Source: JAKFEE01 sp036675815 (GTDB lineage: Bacteria > Pseudomonadota > Alphaproteobacteria > Rhodospirillales > Magnetospirillaceae). Taken from it: a stretch of 64,000 nucleotides of DNA. Position numbers and translations under genes: made by a program. The notes under the pieces were generated by a model. It worked only from the letters and a program-made list of their open reading frames with translations. It searched no databases and was not told where the DNA came from. This document shows, in pieces, positions 9,244 to 18,171 of the stretch (its first letter is position 1; the number at the start of each line of letters is the position of its first letter). Location of the stretch: the NCBI GenBank assembly GCA_036675815.1, contig JAKFEE010000055.1:62001-126000 (forward strand). Reading direction: 5' to 3'.

Positions 9244-10164
9244 TCATCCTATAGCCAAGGTGACGGCAAGAGGAATCGTGACGATGGCCAGCAGCGTCTG
9301 GGCGGTGATGATGGTGGCCATCAGTTGCGCATCGCCGTTCATCTGCCGCGCCAGTACGTAGGCCGAGGCTGAGCATGGCAGGGCAGCGTAGAGCACGGCG
9401 GTGCCGGAGGCCAACGGCGGCAGATCGGCCAGGCGCGTGCCGAGGAGGACGATGCTCGGCAGCAGCACCAGCTTCAACGAACTGGTCAGCAGCACCGGCA
9501 GCCCGGCGCCGCGCAAGGCCGACACATCGAGACCGGCGCCGACGGCGAGCAGGCCGATGGGGAGCGCCGCACTGCCAAGGATCTTCAGGCTGGGGGCGAT
9601 GCCCGGCGGCAGGTCGAGGCCGCTGCCGTTCCAGGCAATTCCAAGGATGCAGGCGAGAATCAGCGGGTTGGTCGCGATCGGCAGCAGCAGGTGCATGACG
9701 CCCCGCCGGCGCGCCGCGGCGTAATGCAGCATGCCACCGACGCTGAGCAAATTGACCAGCGGCACGACCACGGCGATGCAGATGGCGGTCAGGGTCAGCC
9801 CTTCCGCCCCCCACAGCGATGCGGCCGCCGCCAGCCCGATATAGGTATTGGGCCGGATACTTCCCTGCAGCATCGAGCTGAACGACCGCCCATCCATCTG
9901 CGGCACCAGCCCGCGGCCGGCGATCATGCTGGCCGCCGAGGTCAGCGTCGCCACCGCTACCGACCCGGTCATCGCCGCCCACGGCAAACCCTCACCACGC
10001 GCCTCGGCGACGTTCACGAACAGCAGGGCCGGAAAAGTGACGTAATAGGTGAGTTTTTCGGCGGGCGGCCAGAAATCGTCCGGGGCAAACCGCAGGCGCC
10101 GCAATGTGAAGCCCAGCAGGATCAGCACGAAAACGGGTACCAGCGCGGCGATGACGGGCATCAT
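9244..10164 (-). CDS. AEC-family transporter
   Basis: A 306-residue, very hydrophobic protein with about ten predicted membrane spans in two five-helix halves. The first span begins PVIAALVPVFVLILLGF and the second half starts near the middle with PLILACILGIAW. This is typical of the auxin efflux carrier (AEC) family, whose bacterial members move mono- and dicarboxylates such as malate or malonate. The gene runs directly into the family III CoA-transferase gene. Direction of transport and substrate are unknown. Confidence 0.85.
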   Translation of the reverse strand: MMPVIAALVPVFVLILLGFTLRRLRFAPDDFWPPAEKLTYYVTFPALLFVNVAEARGEGLPWAAMTGSVAVATLTSAASMIAGRGLVPQMDGRSFSSMLQGSIRPNTYIGLAAAASLWGAEGLTLTAICIAVVVPLVNLLSVGGMLHYAAARRRGVMHLLLPIATNPLILACILGIAWNGSGLDLPPGIAPSLKILGSAALPIGLLAVGAGLDVSALRGAGLPVLLTSSLKLVLLPSIVLLGTRLADLPPLASGTAVLYAALPCSASAYVLARQMNGDAQLMATIITAQTLLAIVTIPLAVTLAIG

Positions 10165-10269
10165 GCCGTCAACGCATAGGCCAAACTCCCACGCTGCGCA
10201 ACAAGCCGAGAGGGCGAAGGGCGCGTGCCGCAGACGGTCGCGGCCGCGCCCCGCCCACGCCGTTGCAGG

Positions 10270-10638
10270 TCAACGATAATAGCGCGACGATCTGGTGGAC
10301 TCGGTGGCGTCGCGACGGCTGCCGCGGCTGGGGTAATCTTGGTCGTAACCCGGGGGGCTGTAGTCCTCGTCGTAGGTGTTCGGCCGGTGGCGCTCGCGGC
10401 CGACCATGGATCGCCCGCGCTCCCACGCCTCGTCGGCCATTTCGCGCCCCCGCTCCCACGCATCGCCCATCATGCTGCGGCCGCGCGACATCAGTGGCTC
10501 GGCGCCGCTGCGGATACGCTCCGAACCCTCGCGGACACGATCTCGCATGCCATAGGCGTTCTTGTTCCACATTTGCGCCGCCAGCCAGCCCGCACCCACT
10601 GCCAGCAACAGCGTCGCCATCGAGTTGCTCCGGCGCAT
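10270..10638 (-). CDS. Small membrane-anchored hydrophilic protein
   Basis: A 122-residue protein of unknown function. The start at 10638 follows a strong AAAGGAGAG site; the frame is open 8 codons further upstream. A single N-terminal hydrophobic helix (ATLLLAVGAGWLAAQ) is followed by a charged segment rich in Arg and Glu with a repeated pattern (RGRSMMGDAWERGRE, then DEAWERGRSMVG). The tail is Asp/Tyr/Arg-rich. A membrane anchor with an extended cytoplasmic or periplasmic domain is the simplest reading. Confidence 0.65.
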   Translation of the reverse strand: MRRSNSMATLLLAVGAGWLAAQMWNKNAYGMRDRVREGSERIRSGAEPLMSRGRSMMGDAWERGREMADEAWERGRSMVGRERHRPNTYDEDYSPPGYDQDYPSRGSRRDATESTRSSRYYR

Positions 10639-10698
10639 CACACTCTCCTTTCGCAGCAGCACCGTGCATAGAACAGCGAAGAAGGGAGTTTCGTTCCG

Positions 10699-11157
10699 TC
10701 AGATGAAGCGGCCGGCACGCCATCGGCTCAGGCGTTCATGCATGCGTCGCGTATGACCGCCACGCCAATAGATCTTGTCGCAGGACGGACAATGCATGAG
10801 GGCGCCGTCGACGCCGAGGCCAAGCAGTCGCGGCGGCTCGTGCGGGTGCGGAAGCAGTTCGGTGTTGCAGGACAGGCATCGCGAGAACGGCCGCCGCAAC
10901 CAGTCGACGCCCAGCGCCGGCGTCAGCTGAGCCGCCCACTCTTCGAGGCGGTCCCCACGCAAGGCAAACACCCGGCCGGCCGCCAGCCGTCGCGCGCCGA
11001 TGGCGCCGTCGCGGGTAAGGATCTTGCGGTCTTCGGCAATGGCCTGTTCGACCACCAGGCGGTCGCTGGCCCCGCGCTCGGGCTGCGAGGTGTCGTAGCC
11101 GGCGGCGCGCAGCCAGCGCCCCAGGCCCACCACCATTTCATCGCAGAGGAAACGCAT
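10699..11157 (-). CDS. Mut7-C PIN-like RNase domain protein
   Basis: The 152-residue protein starts MRFLCDEMVVGLGRWLRAAGYDT, characteristic of the Mut7-C domain, a PIN-related putative RNase fold. Acidic residues near the start (DEM) and in RKILTRDGAIG fit a metal site. A C-terminal zinc ribbon is visible as CLSCNTE and MHCPSCDKIYWRGGH. The open frame extends 25 codons upstream, but homology begins at 11157. The family is widespread and largely uncharacterised. Confidence 0.85.
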   Translation of the reverse strand: MRFLCDEMVVGLGRWLRAAGYDTSQPERGASDRLVVEQAIAEDRKILTRDGAIGARRLAAGRVFALRGDRLEEWAAQLTPALGVDWLRRPFSRCLSCNTELLPHPHEPPRLLGLGVDGALMHCPSCDKIYWRGGHTRRMHERLSRWRAGRFI

Positions 11158-11436
11158 CCGAATGATATAGGAGCCGCCATTGGCCGCCGCTACTTGTGCA
11201 CAGCCGCGAATTCGCCGGTCGCCGCAAGTCATCGCCGCGGTCTATTCATGCGCGGCCCAGCAGAGTGCGAGAGATGCGGCGGCGATGCAGCACGGCTGGT
11301 GGCCCGTGCGATCCGACGGCGGCACTGCGAAACGAGGAAAAACCAACAAGTTTTCGACAGACTTATCCACAGGCGGCTGGACGCCCTCGTACTATCCGTT
11401 CGTGTTAATGAGGTCCGCCGATACTTGGCCGTTGCC
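11158..11436. other. Gene-free stretch with a consensus DnaA box
   Basis: This 279-nt gap between the Mut7-C gene and the end of potI holds no convincing gene. It contains an A-rich stretch around 11335-11360 and a perfect 9-mer TTATCCACA at 11363-11371, the E. coli-type strong DnaA box. A second, weaker look-alike (TTGTGCACA) lies near 11193. No terminator with a T-run is evident after potI. Confidence 0.35.
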
Positions 11437-12249
11437 TCAGCCCCGGACTCGGCGCGCCTCTCGTCGGTGCAGGATCACGCCGGCGATCAGGACGCCGACG
11501 CTGACGATGGCGACGACGATGGTGGCCAGCGCGTTGATCTGCGGCGACACACCCAGCCGGACGCTGGAATAGATCGCCATCGGCAGGGTGGTGGCGCCGG
11601 GGCCGGAGACGAAGCTGGCGACGACCAGATCGTCGATGCTCAGGGTGAAGGCGAGCAGCCAGCCCGCGGCCAGCGCCGGGGCGATGATGGGCAGGATGAC
11701 CCGGCGGAACACGGTGAGCGGCCGGGCGCCCAGATCGACGGCGGCTTCTTCCAGCGCCGGATCGAGCTGCTGCAGCCGTGACTGCACGACCACGGTGACG
11801 TAGGCCATGCTGAAGGTGATGTGGGCGATGGCGATGGTGGTGGCGCCGCGGCCGGCGGGCCAGCCGACCACCTGCTCGAGGGTGACGAACAACAGCAGCA
11901 GCGCCAGCCCGGTGATCACCTCGGGCATCACCATGGGCGCGGTGACCATTCCGGTGAACAGGGTGCGGCCGAAGAAACGGCGGAAGCGCACCAGGACCAC
12001 CGCCGCCAGGGTGCCGAGCACCAGCGCGATGGTGGCGTTGACCACCGCTATGCGCAGCGACAGCCAGGCCGAGGACAGCAATTGGTCGTTGCGCAGCAAC
12101 TCGCCGTACCATTTGGTCGAAAACCCGGTCCACACCGTGACCAGGCGCGACTCGTTGAACGAATAGACCACCAGCGACAGGATCGGCGCGTAGAGGAAGG
12201 CATAGCCGAGCACCAGTGCGCCAAACAAGACCGTGGCGCGGCCGTTCAT
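11437..12249 (-). CDS. potI: Putrescine/spermidine ABC transporter permease
   Basis: A 270-residue inner-membrane permease with about six hydrophobic spans. The start MNGRATVLFGALVLGYAF leads into the family segment APILSLVVYSFNES. The EAA-loop contact for the ATPase is visible as EEAAVDLGARPLTVFRRVILP. It belongs to the PotC/PotI subfamily and is the last gene of potFGHI; its ATG overlaps the potH stop by 4 nt. The longer open frame upstream (to 12978) is an out-of-frame reading of potH. Confidence 0.93.
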   Translation of the reverse strand: MNGRATVLFGALVLGYAFLYAPILSLVVYSFNESRLVTVWTGFSTKWYGELLRNDQLLSSAWLSLRIAVVNATIALVLGTLAAVVLVRFRRFFGRTLFTGMVTAPMVMPEVITGLALLLLFVTLEQVVGWPAGRGATTIAIAHITFSMAYVTVVVQSRLQQLDPALEEAAVDLGARPLTVFRRVILPIIAPALAAGWLLAFTLSIDDLVVASFVSGPGATTLPMAIYSSVRLGVSPQINALATIVVAIVSVGVLIAGVILHRREARRVRG

Positions 12250-13127
12250 GACTGCTCTCCCAATTCCTCGCGGCGGGTGCGCTGCAGCAGCGCCAGGGGC
12301 AGGGCCAGCAACAGCAGCAGCGCCACCGCCACCGCCGAGGCCACCGGCCAGTCGCGGTTGTTGAAGAAGTCGGTCCACAGCACCTTGCCGATCATCAGGT
12401 TGTCGGGGCCGCCCAAGAGGTCGGGGATGACGAACTCGCCGACCGCCGGGATGAACACCACCAGCGATCCGGCCAGGATGCCCGGCCATGACAGCGGCAG
12501 GGTGATGCGCAGAAATGCGCGCAGCGGCCGGCAGCCGAGATCGGCGGCCGCCTCCAGCAGCGACAGGTCCATCTTTTCCAAGGTGGCGTAGAGCGGCAGC
12601 ACCATGAACGGCAGGTATGAGTAAACGATGCCGACGTGGATGGCGAAGCTGCTGTGCAGCAGGGGCAGGGGCTCGCTGGTCGCCCCCAGCCAGATCAGCA
12701 GGTTGTTGAGCAGGCCTTCGTTCTTCAGGATGCCGATCCAGGCATAGACGCGCAGCAGGAACGACGTCCAGAACGGCAACACGATCAGCATCAAGAGCGG
12801 CGTGCGCAGGTTTGGCCGCACCCGTGCGATGGCGTAGGCCATGGGGTAGCCGATCAGCAGGCACAGCAGCGTCGACAGGCCGGCGACCTTGACCGAGTTG
12901 AGGAACGCGGCGAGATAGAGCTCGTCCTCGATGATCAGCGTGTAATTCGCCCAGTTGAGTTGCAACTGCGGCCACCATCCGTCCCAGCTCAGCACCGGCA
13001 GGTAGGGCGGAATGGCGTTCTGTGCCTCGGACAGGCTGATCTTGACGACGATCAGGAACGGCACCAGGAAGAACGCCACCAGCCAGGCGTAGGGGGCCAA
13101 GCCGACCAGAGTGCGGCCACCCCTCAT
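12246..13127 (-). CDS. potH: Putrescine/spermidine ABC transporter permease
   Basis: A 293-residue permease of the PotB/PotH type. The start MRGGRTLVGLAPYAWL at 13127 gives a first membrane span LVAFFLVPFLIVVKISLSE as in relatives. The EAA loop reads LEAAADLGCRPLRAFLRITLP. It overlaps potG and potI by 4 nt each, so the four genes are translationally coupled. It forms the channel with PotI. Confidence 0.93.
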   Translation of the reverse strand: MRGGRTLVGLAPYAWLVAFFLVPFLIVVKISLSEAQNAIPPYLPVLSWDGWWPQLQLNWANYTLIIEDELYLAAFLNSVKVAGLSTLLCLLIGYPMAYAIARVRPNLRTPLLMLIVLPFWTSFLLRVYAWIGILKNEGLLNNLLIWLGATSEPLPLLHSSFAIHVGIVYSYLPFMVLPLYATLEKMDLSLLEAAADLGCRPLRAFLRITLPLSWPGILAGSLVVFIPAVGEFVIPDLLGGPDNLMIGKVLWTDFFNNRDWPVASAVAVALLLLLALPLALLQRTRREELGEQS

Positions 13128-14218
13128 CGCCTCAGCACCAGCCCGTTCGCCGGGTGCCATGACAGGAACACGCGATCCTCCCAGGTCAGGCGCTGTTCGG
13201 CGGTGTGGCGCAGATTCGCCTGGGCGACCTGCACCGTCTTGCCGCATGGCAACGCCACCCGGTAGATCGAGCTGCCGCCGAGATAGGCGATGTCGCGCAC
13301 CACGCCTTCGGAGATGTTGAAGTCCTCCTCCGGGCGCAGGCGCGAGGCTTTCATCTTTTCCGGGCGCACCATCACCGTCACCGGGGTGCCGGGGGCGACG
13401 CTGGCGGCATGAAAGATGCGCAGTACGCCGGCCTCCTCGGTGCGCACCGCCACCTCGTGCGGTTCGTTCTCGACCACCACGCCGTCGAACATGTTGGCGG
13501 TGCCGATGAAGTCGGCGACGTAACGGGTTGTGGGATACTCGTAGATCTCGGCCGGGGCGCCGACCTGCTCGAGCCGGCCCTCGTGCATGACGGCGATTCG
13601 GCCCGACATGGTCATGGCTTCTTCCTGGTCATGGGTGACCATGACGAAGGTGATGCCCAGCCGCTCCTGCAGGTTGACCAGCTCGAACTGGGTCTCTTCG
13701 CGCAGCTTGCGGTCGAGGGCGCTCAGCGGCTCGTCGAGCAGCAGCACCTTCGGCTGCTTGGCCAAGGCGCGGGCCAGGGCGACGCGCTGGCGCTGGCCGC
13801 CGGACATCTGGTGCGGCTTGCGCTTCGCCAGGTGGGGCAGCTTGATCAATTCCAGCATCGCCTGCACCCGCTCGGCGATGACGGCGCGCGGCAGCCGCTC
13901 CTGTTCCAGGCCGAAGGCGATGTTCTGCGCCACGGTCATGTGCGGGAACAGGGCATAGGACTGGAACACCGTGTTCACCGGCCGTGCATAGGGCGGTACA
14001 CCGGCCATGTCGACGCCGTCGATGATGATGCGGCCGCTGCTCGGCATCTCCAGCCCGGCCAGCATGCGCAGCAGCGTGGTCTTGCCCGAGCCCGAGGCGC
14101 CGAGCAGCGAGAACAGCTCGCCGCGCCGAATTTCGAGATCGACGGCGTTGACGGCGGCGACGCCGCCAAAGGCCTTGGACACGCCTTGGATGCGGATGAT
14201 CGCGTCGGTGGTGGGCAT
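13124..14218 (-). CDS. potG: Putrescine/spermidine ABC transporter ATP-binding protein
   Basis: A 364-residue ABC ATPase. Walker A is GASGSGKTT (40-48), the signature MSGGQ (138-142), Walker B VLLLDEP (158-164), with the H-loop in VMVTHDQEE. The C-terminal 120 residues form the TOBE domain typical of PotA/PotG. The start MPTTDAIIRI at 14218 follows the potF stop by 7 nt; the longer upstream frame overlaps potF out of frame. It energises uptake through PotH/PotI. Confidence 0.95.
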   Translation of the reverse strand: MPTTDAIIRIQGVSKAFGGVAAVNAVDLEIRRGELFSLLGASGSGKTTLLRMLAGLEMPSSGRIIIDGVDMAGVPPYARPVNTVFQSYALFPHMTVAQNIAFGLEQERLPRAVIAERVQAMLELIKLPHLAKRKPHQMSGGQRQRVALARALAKQPKVLLLDEPLSALDRKLREETQFELVNLQERLGITFVMVTHDQEEAMTMSGRIAVMHEGRLEQVGAPAEIYEYPTTRYVADFIGTANMFDGVVVENEPHEVAVRTEEAGVLRIFHAASVAPGTPVTVMVRPEKMKASRLRPEEDFNISEGVVRDIAYLGGSSIYRVALPCGKTVQVAQANLRHTAEQRLTWEDRVFLSWHPANGLVLRR

Positions 14219-14225
14219 CTGGCGG

Positions 14226-15320
14226 CTAGTACGTCGTCTTGACCCGGGTCCAGGCACGCGTGCGCGCCCGCTCGAAGGCCGGCGGCGCCGGCGGCACCAT
14301 GACCAGCTTGGCCTGAACGTCGGCGGCCGGGTAGATGACCGGATCACTCTTGAGCGCGGGATCGACGAGCGCATCGGCGGCCGGGACGGCATTGGCATAG
14401 CCGGTGGCGTTGGTGATGGCGGCGATGATTTCCGGCTGCAGCAGGAAGTTGATAAACTTGTGGGCATTGTCGGGGTGCGGCGCATCCTTGGGGATGGCCA
14501 TGACGTCGATATTGACCAGCGCACCTTCCTTGGGAATGACGATGGCGATGTCGGTGCCCGCCTTGGCGTCGCGGGCGCGGGCGCGGGCCTGGACGAGGTC
14601 GCCGACATAGCCGTGCGACAGGCAGACATCGCCATTGGCGAGATCGTTGATGTAGCTCGACGAGTGGATGTAGCGCAGCGTCGGCCGAATCTTTTCCACC
14701 GCGGCGGCGGCGGCCTTCAGGTCGTCCTGGGATTGGCTGAGCGGGTCCTTGCCCAAGTACAGGAGCGCAGCCGGGAATACCTCGGTGGCCGTATCGAGCA
14801 GGGTGACGCCACAAGCGCGAAGCTTGCCGCTCCACTGGGGATCGAACAGCAGCGCCCACGAATCGGTCGGCGCGCCCGGCGCCAGTTCCCTGATCTTAGC
14901 CTGATTGAAGCCGAATCCGGTCGCAGCGATCATGTAAGGCACGCCGTAGCGGTTGCCCGGGTCCGCCTGTTCCAGCGTCTTCAACGTCGTCGGTGACAGC
15001 GAGGCGGCATTGGGGATCTTGGCACGATCGAGCGGCAGGTACACGCCGGCCTCGATCTGGTTGGCGAAATAGGGCGACGCCGAGGGAAAGACGACGTCGT
15101 AGCCCGAGCGGCCGGTCATCAGCTTGGCTTCGAGCACCGTGTTGTCGTCATAGACGTCGTAGTTGACCTTGATTCCGGTCTCGGCGGTGAATTTCTCCAG
15201 CGTGTCCGGCGCCAGATAGTCCGACCAATTGTAGACGTTCAGCACCTTCTCTTCTTCGGCTCGCGCCGGCAAGGCGACGGCGAGAGCGGCGAAGGCGGCA
15301 ACGAGCAGATGGGCGCGCAC
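14226..15320 (-). CDS. potF: Putrescine/spermidine-binding periplasmic protein
   Basis: A 364-residue periplasmic binding protein. I place the start at a GTG at 15320 because it gives a clean signal peptide (VRAHLLVAAFAALAVALPARA) preceded by a G-rich ribosome site; the open frame continues to 15461 without homology. The mature protein begins EEEKVLNVYNWSDYLAPDTLE, typical of PotD/PotF, in which the NWSDY segment lines the polyamine site. It heads the potFGHI operon. A glutamine-synthetase-like polyamine ligase gene 1.3 kb upstream supports putrescine as the substrate. Confidence 0.92.
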   Translation of the reverse strand: MRAHLLVAAFAALAVALPARAEEEKVLNVYNWSDYLAPDTLEKFTAETGIKVNYDVYDDNTVLEAKLMTGRSGYDVVFPSASPYFANQIEAGVYLPLDRAKIPNAASLSPTTLKTLEQADPGNRYGVPYMIAATGFGFNQAKIRELAPGAPTDSWALLFDPQWSGKLRACGVTLLDTATEVFPAALLYLGKDPLSQSQDDLKAAAAAVEKIRPTLRYIHSSSYINDLANGDVCLSHGYVGDLVQARARARDAKAGTDIAIVIPKEGALVNIDVMAIPKDAPHPDNAHKFINFLLQPEIIAAITNATGYANAVPAADALVDPALKSDPVIYPAADVQAKLVMVPPAPPAFERARTRAWTRVKTTY

Positions 15321-15464
15321 TGATATCCCCCCGGGGCGAGCATGAGCGGGAGGATATTCTGGTGGGGCCGGGGCGGAGTCAATGCGCTCCGCGTGAGGGG
15401 CGCCAGCAAGTGCGCGATCGCGGCGGGGGCTGCCAGGCGCCGCCCGCCGTAATCGCGCCATAGG

Positions 15465-15935
15465 TCAGCGATTGATGCGAGCCTTCGACTCTAGGATTTG
15501 CCCGGACCGGCCATCGACGGTGAACCGGGCGCTGGAGCCGGCATCGTCGCGGGCACGGATGCGGTATGCGCCATTCTTCCAATCGAGTTCGGTGATGTCC
15601 CAATACCCTGCCAGGGCGACCGTCTCGATGGCGGCAGCGGCATTCACGGCCACCGACGGGTCGGGCTGGGGCGCAGGGGCGGGGGCCGCCGACAGAAGCG
15701 CGCCGCTGATCGGGTCGATCTCGACGTCGACGATCTTGCCCTCGGCATTGCGCACTTCCGCTTCGTAAACACCGTCCTCGAACTCTACCTCGCGCACGTC
15801 ATAGCCGAGGCCGACGAGTTGATGGACGATGTAGGTGGGCGGCAACACGTCGGCGCTGGGGGTCTCGGCCGCGTGCACGGCAAGCGCGGTGCCCAGGCCC
15901 AACGCTGCGGCGGAAATGATGATGGTGGTCTTCAT
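15465..15935 (-). CDS. Secreted tandem PepSY-domain protein
   Basis: The 156-residue protein has a signal peptide (MKTTIIISAAALGLGTALAVHA) after a GGGAGG ribosome site. Two similar modules follow. The first contains LVGLGYDVREVEFEDGVYEAEV and ends with IDPISG (about residues 35-80); the second contains ALAGYWDITELDWKNGAYRI and ends VDGRSGQIL (about 105-150). This is the PepSY pattern, a small inhibitory or binding fold in periplasmic proteins. An Ala/Pro linker joins the modules. Function here is unknown. Confidence 0.8.
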   Translation of the reverse strand: MKTTIIISAAALGLGTALAVHAAETPSADVLPPTYIVHQLVGLGYDVREVEFEDGVYEAEVRNAEGKIVDVEIDPISGALLSAAPAPAPQPDPSVAVNAAAAIETVALAGYWDITELDWKNGAYRIRARDDAGSSARFTVDGRSGQILESKARINR

Positions 15936-16104
15936 GGAGGCCTCCCTTTTTGAACCGGCCCCACTATGCGAGCGAGCCAATGACGCCGCGCTGAACGGCG
16001 CGTTCACCCACCGTTCAGCAATGGCGCGTTAACCCGTCAGCACGGTGAACGCGACGCCGTCCCCGGATGTTGTGCCACTGATCTCAGCAGCCAGGGAGGG
16101 CATC

Positions 16105-16578
16105 GTGAAGCTTTTCGTTACCACCGCGGCGTTGACCGCGCTCGCCATCGGCACCGCCTGGGCGCAAGGCGCCGGCCCGGCCCAACTGGCGGCGACCGAA
16201 ACCCAATCCTTCGGCAAGATCGTCACCGACGACGAGGGGCGGGCGCTGTACATGTTCACTGCCGACAAGAAGGGCGAGTCGAGCGCCTGCGACGGCGCCT
16301 GTGCCCAGGCGTGGCCGCCGCTGCTCACCCGGGGCGAGCCCAAGCTGGGCGAAGAGGTCAAATCCGACCTGGTGGGCTCCATCACGCGCAAGGATGGGAC
16401 CAAGCAGGTCACCTACAATGGCTGGCCGCTTTACTATTTTGCCCGCGACACGGCCGCCGGCGAAGTCACGGGCCAGGACAAGCATGGATTCGGCGGCGAA
16501 TGGTACGTGATGTCGGCCGCCGGCGACGTGGTCAAGGGCGACGAACAGAAGGCCGAGGCCGACAAGAAGTCGCGTTAG
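16105..16578 (+). CDS. Secreted COG4315-family repeat protein
   Basis: A 157-residue exported protein. I choose the GTG at 16105 because a GGGAGGG ribosome site lies just before it and the product then begins with a signal peptide (VKLFVTTAALTALAIGTAWA). The mature part has two copies of the secreted-repeat module: GRALYMFTADKKGESSACDG with CAQAWPPLL, and KQVTYNGWPLYYFARDTAAG with GEWYVM. Two cysteines sit in the first repeat. The family is common in proteobacteria and its role is unknown. The tail is Lys/Glu-rich. Confidence 0.85.
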   Translation: MKLFVTTAALTALAIGTAWAQGAGPAQLAATETQSFGKIVTDDEGRALYMFTADKKGESSACDGACAQAWPPLLTRGEPKLGEEVKSDLVGSITRKDGTKQVTYNGWPLYYFARDTAAGEVTGQDKHGFGGEWYVMSAAGDVVKGDEQKAEADKKSR

Positions 16579-16589
16579 ACGGAGTGACC

Positions 16590-16644
16590 GGAGCGCGGAG
16601 CTCCAGCTCCGCAACGTGTGTGCGGACCTGGAGGTCCGCGCTCC
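16590..16644. repeat. GGAGC-bounded double-hairpin repeat, copy 2
   Basis: Same architecture as the 4790 copy and nearly identical in both palindromic halves; only the central spacer differs (AACGTGTG here). It lies between the convergent ends of the COG4315 gene and the glutamine-synthetase-like gene, where it could act as a bidirectional transcript end, although no T-run follows. Confidence 0.8.
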
Positions 16645-16655
16645 GGCTCACGCCA

Positions 16656-17996
16656 TCACACGTTCAGCAGCAGATATTCGCGCTCCCAGCTCGAGACGAC
16701 GCGCTGGTAGGCGTCCCACTCGGCTTCCTTCACGGCGGTCATGGCCTCGACGAAATCCTCGCCGAGCAGTTCGCGCAGCGGCCGCGCCGCCGAGAATTTG
16801 GCCAGCGCGTCGGGCAGATGGCGCGGCAACGAGTGGGCGCGCGTATAGCCCGAGCCGTCGATGGGCTTGCCCGGGTCCAGCTTCTCCATGATGCCGAGAT
16901 AGCCGCAGGCGAGCGAGCCGGCGAGGGCCAAGTACGGATTGGCGTCGGCCCCGGCCAAGCGGTTCTCGACCCGGCGCGCCTTCGACTGCGACACCGGCAC
17001 ACGCAGGCCGACAGTGCGGTTGTCGCGTCCCCAGTGCATGTTGATCGGCGCATCGTAGTCGGGCACCAGCCGGCGATAGCTGTTGACGTTGGGCGCGAAC
17101 AACAGCATCGCCGACGGCAAATACTTGCGCAGGCCGCCGATGTAGGAGCGGAAGAACTCGGTATCCTTACCTTCCTCGTCGGCGAACAGGTTGCGGCCGG
17201 TCTCGGCATCGAGGATGTTCTGGTGGATGTGCATGGCGCTGCCGGGCTCGTTCTCCATCGGCTTGGCCATGAAAGTGGCGTAGACGTTGTGGCGCAACGC
17301 CGCCTGACGCACCGTGCGCTTGAACACGAACACCTGGTCCGCCAGGTTCAGCGCCTCGCCGTGGTTGAAATTGATCTCCATCTGGGCGGCGCCGGCTTCG
17401 TGCGACAGCGTGTCGAGGTCGATGCCCATGACCTCGCAGTAGTCGTAGACGTCCTCGAACAGCGGGTCGAACTCGTTGACCGCGTCGATGCCGTAGGACT
17501 GGCGGCCGATCTCGGGGCGGCCCGAGCGGCCGGCCGGCGGCTGCAGCGGGTTGTCGGGGTCGGTGGACACCTTGACCAGATAGAATTCCAGCTCTGGCGC
17601 CACCACCGGCTCCCAGCCCTGGGCGCGGTACAGCGCCAGCACCCGACGCAATACGTGGCGCGGCGAGATTTCCACCGGGCGGCCGTCGGCATAGGCGCAG
17701 TCGGCGATCACCTGGGCGGTGGGCTCGTCATACCAGGGGACCAGGCGCATGGTGGCGGCGTCGGGGCGCAGATAGATGTCGCCGTTGGCCTCGGAGGTGA
17801 CGTCTTCCTCGGGGTATTCGCCGGTGACCGTCTGCACGAAGATGCTCTCGGGCAACCGCAGGCCGTCGCCTTGAAAGCTGGAGATGAAGCGCTGCGCCGG
17901 CAGAATCTTCCCGCGGGCGATGCCGGAGACGTCGGGCACCACGCATTCCACTTCGGTGATGCCGCGGTCGCGGATCCATTGTTCGATTTCGCTCAT
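16656..17996 (-). CDS. Glutamine synthetase family protein, probably gamma-glutamylpolyamine synthetase
   Basis: The 446-residue protein has the full catalytic fold of glutamine synthetase: an N-terminal beta-grasp region, then APELEFYLV, AGAAQMEINFNHG, GSAMHIHQN, and NRTVGLRVP followed by RRVENRLAGADANPYLA. The length and the opening MSEIEQWIRDRGITEVEC fit PuuA-type enzymes, which ligate glutamate to putrescine, rather than housekeeping GlnA. The usual GlnA adenylylation tyrosine loop is not evident. A putrescine-type ABC operon is nearby, so import followed by gamma-glutamylation is the likely path. Confidence 0.85.
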   Translation of the reverse strand: MSEIEQWIRDRGITEVECVVPDVSGIARGKILPAQRFISSFQGDGLRLPESIFVQTVTGEYPEEDVTSEANGDIYLRPDAATMRLVPWYDEPTAQVIADCAYADGRPVEISPRHVLRRVLALYRAQGWEPVVAPELEFYLVKVSTDPDNPLQPPAGRSGRPEIGRQSYGIDAVNEFDPLFEDVYDYCEVMGIDLDTLSHEAGAAQMEINFNHGEALNLADQVFVFKRTVRQAALRHNVYATFMAKPMENEPGSAMHIHQNILDAETGRNLFADEEGKDTEFFRSYIGGLRKYLPSAMLLFAPNVNSYRRLVPDYDAPINMHWGRDNRTVGLRVPVSQSKARRVENRLAGADANPYLALAGSLACGYLGIMEKLDPGKPIDGSGYTRAHSLPRHLPDALAKFSAARPLRELLGEDFVEAMTAVKEAEWDAYQRVVSSWEREYLLLNV

Positions 17997-18171
17997 GGTG
18001 CCTTGATGTCTTCCGCCGAAAGTGACGACGCTATGATAGCCAAGATGATGGCCCCAACGAAGCCTGGCCGATACCCGGGATTGGCGACGCCGCTATACAG
18101 CGATTTCGCCACCGCCGCATCCACGCGGACGAGGTGCCCTCTGGATGAGAATGGTGATGCCGACGATGGGG

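Noticed and set aside
11335..11436. Plasmid- or chromosome-type replication origin at the DnaA box
   Set aside because: Only one consensus box, no AT-rich unwinding element of useful length and no replication gene nearby.
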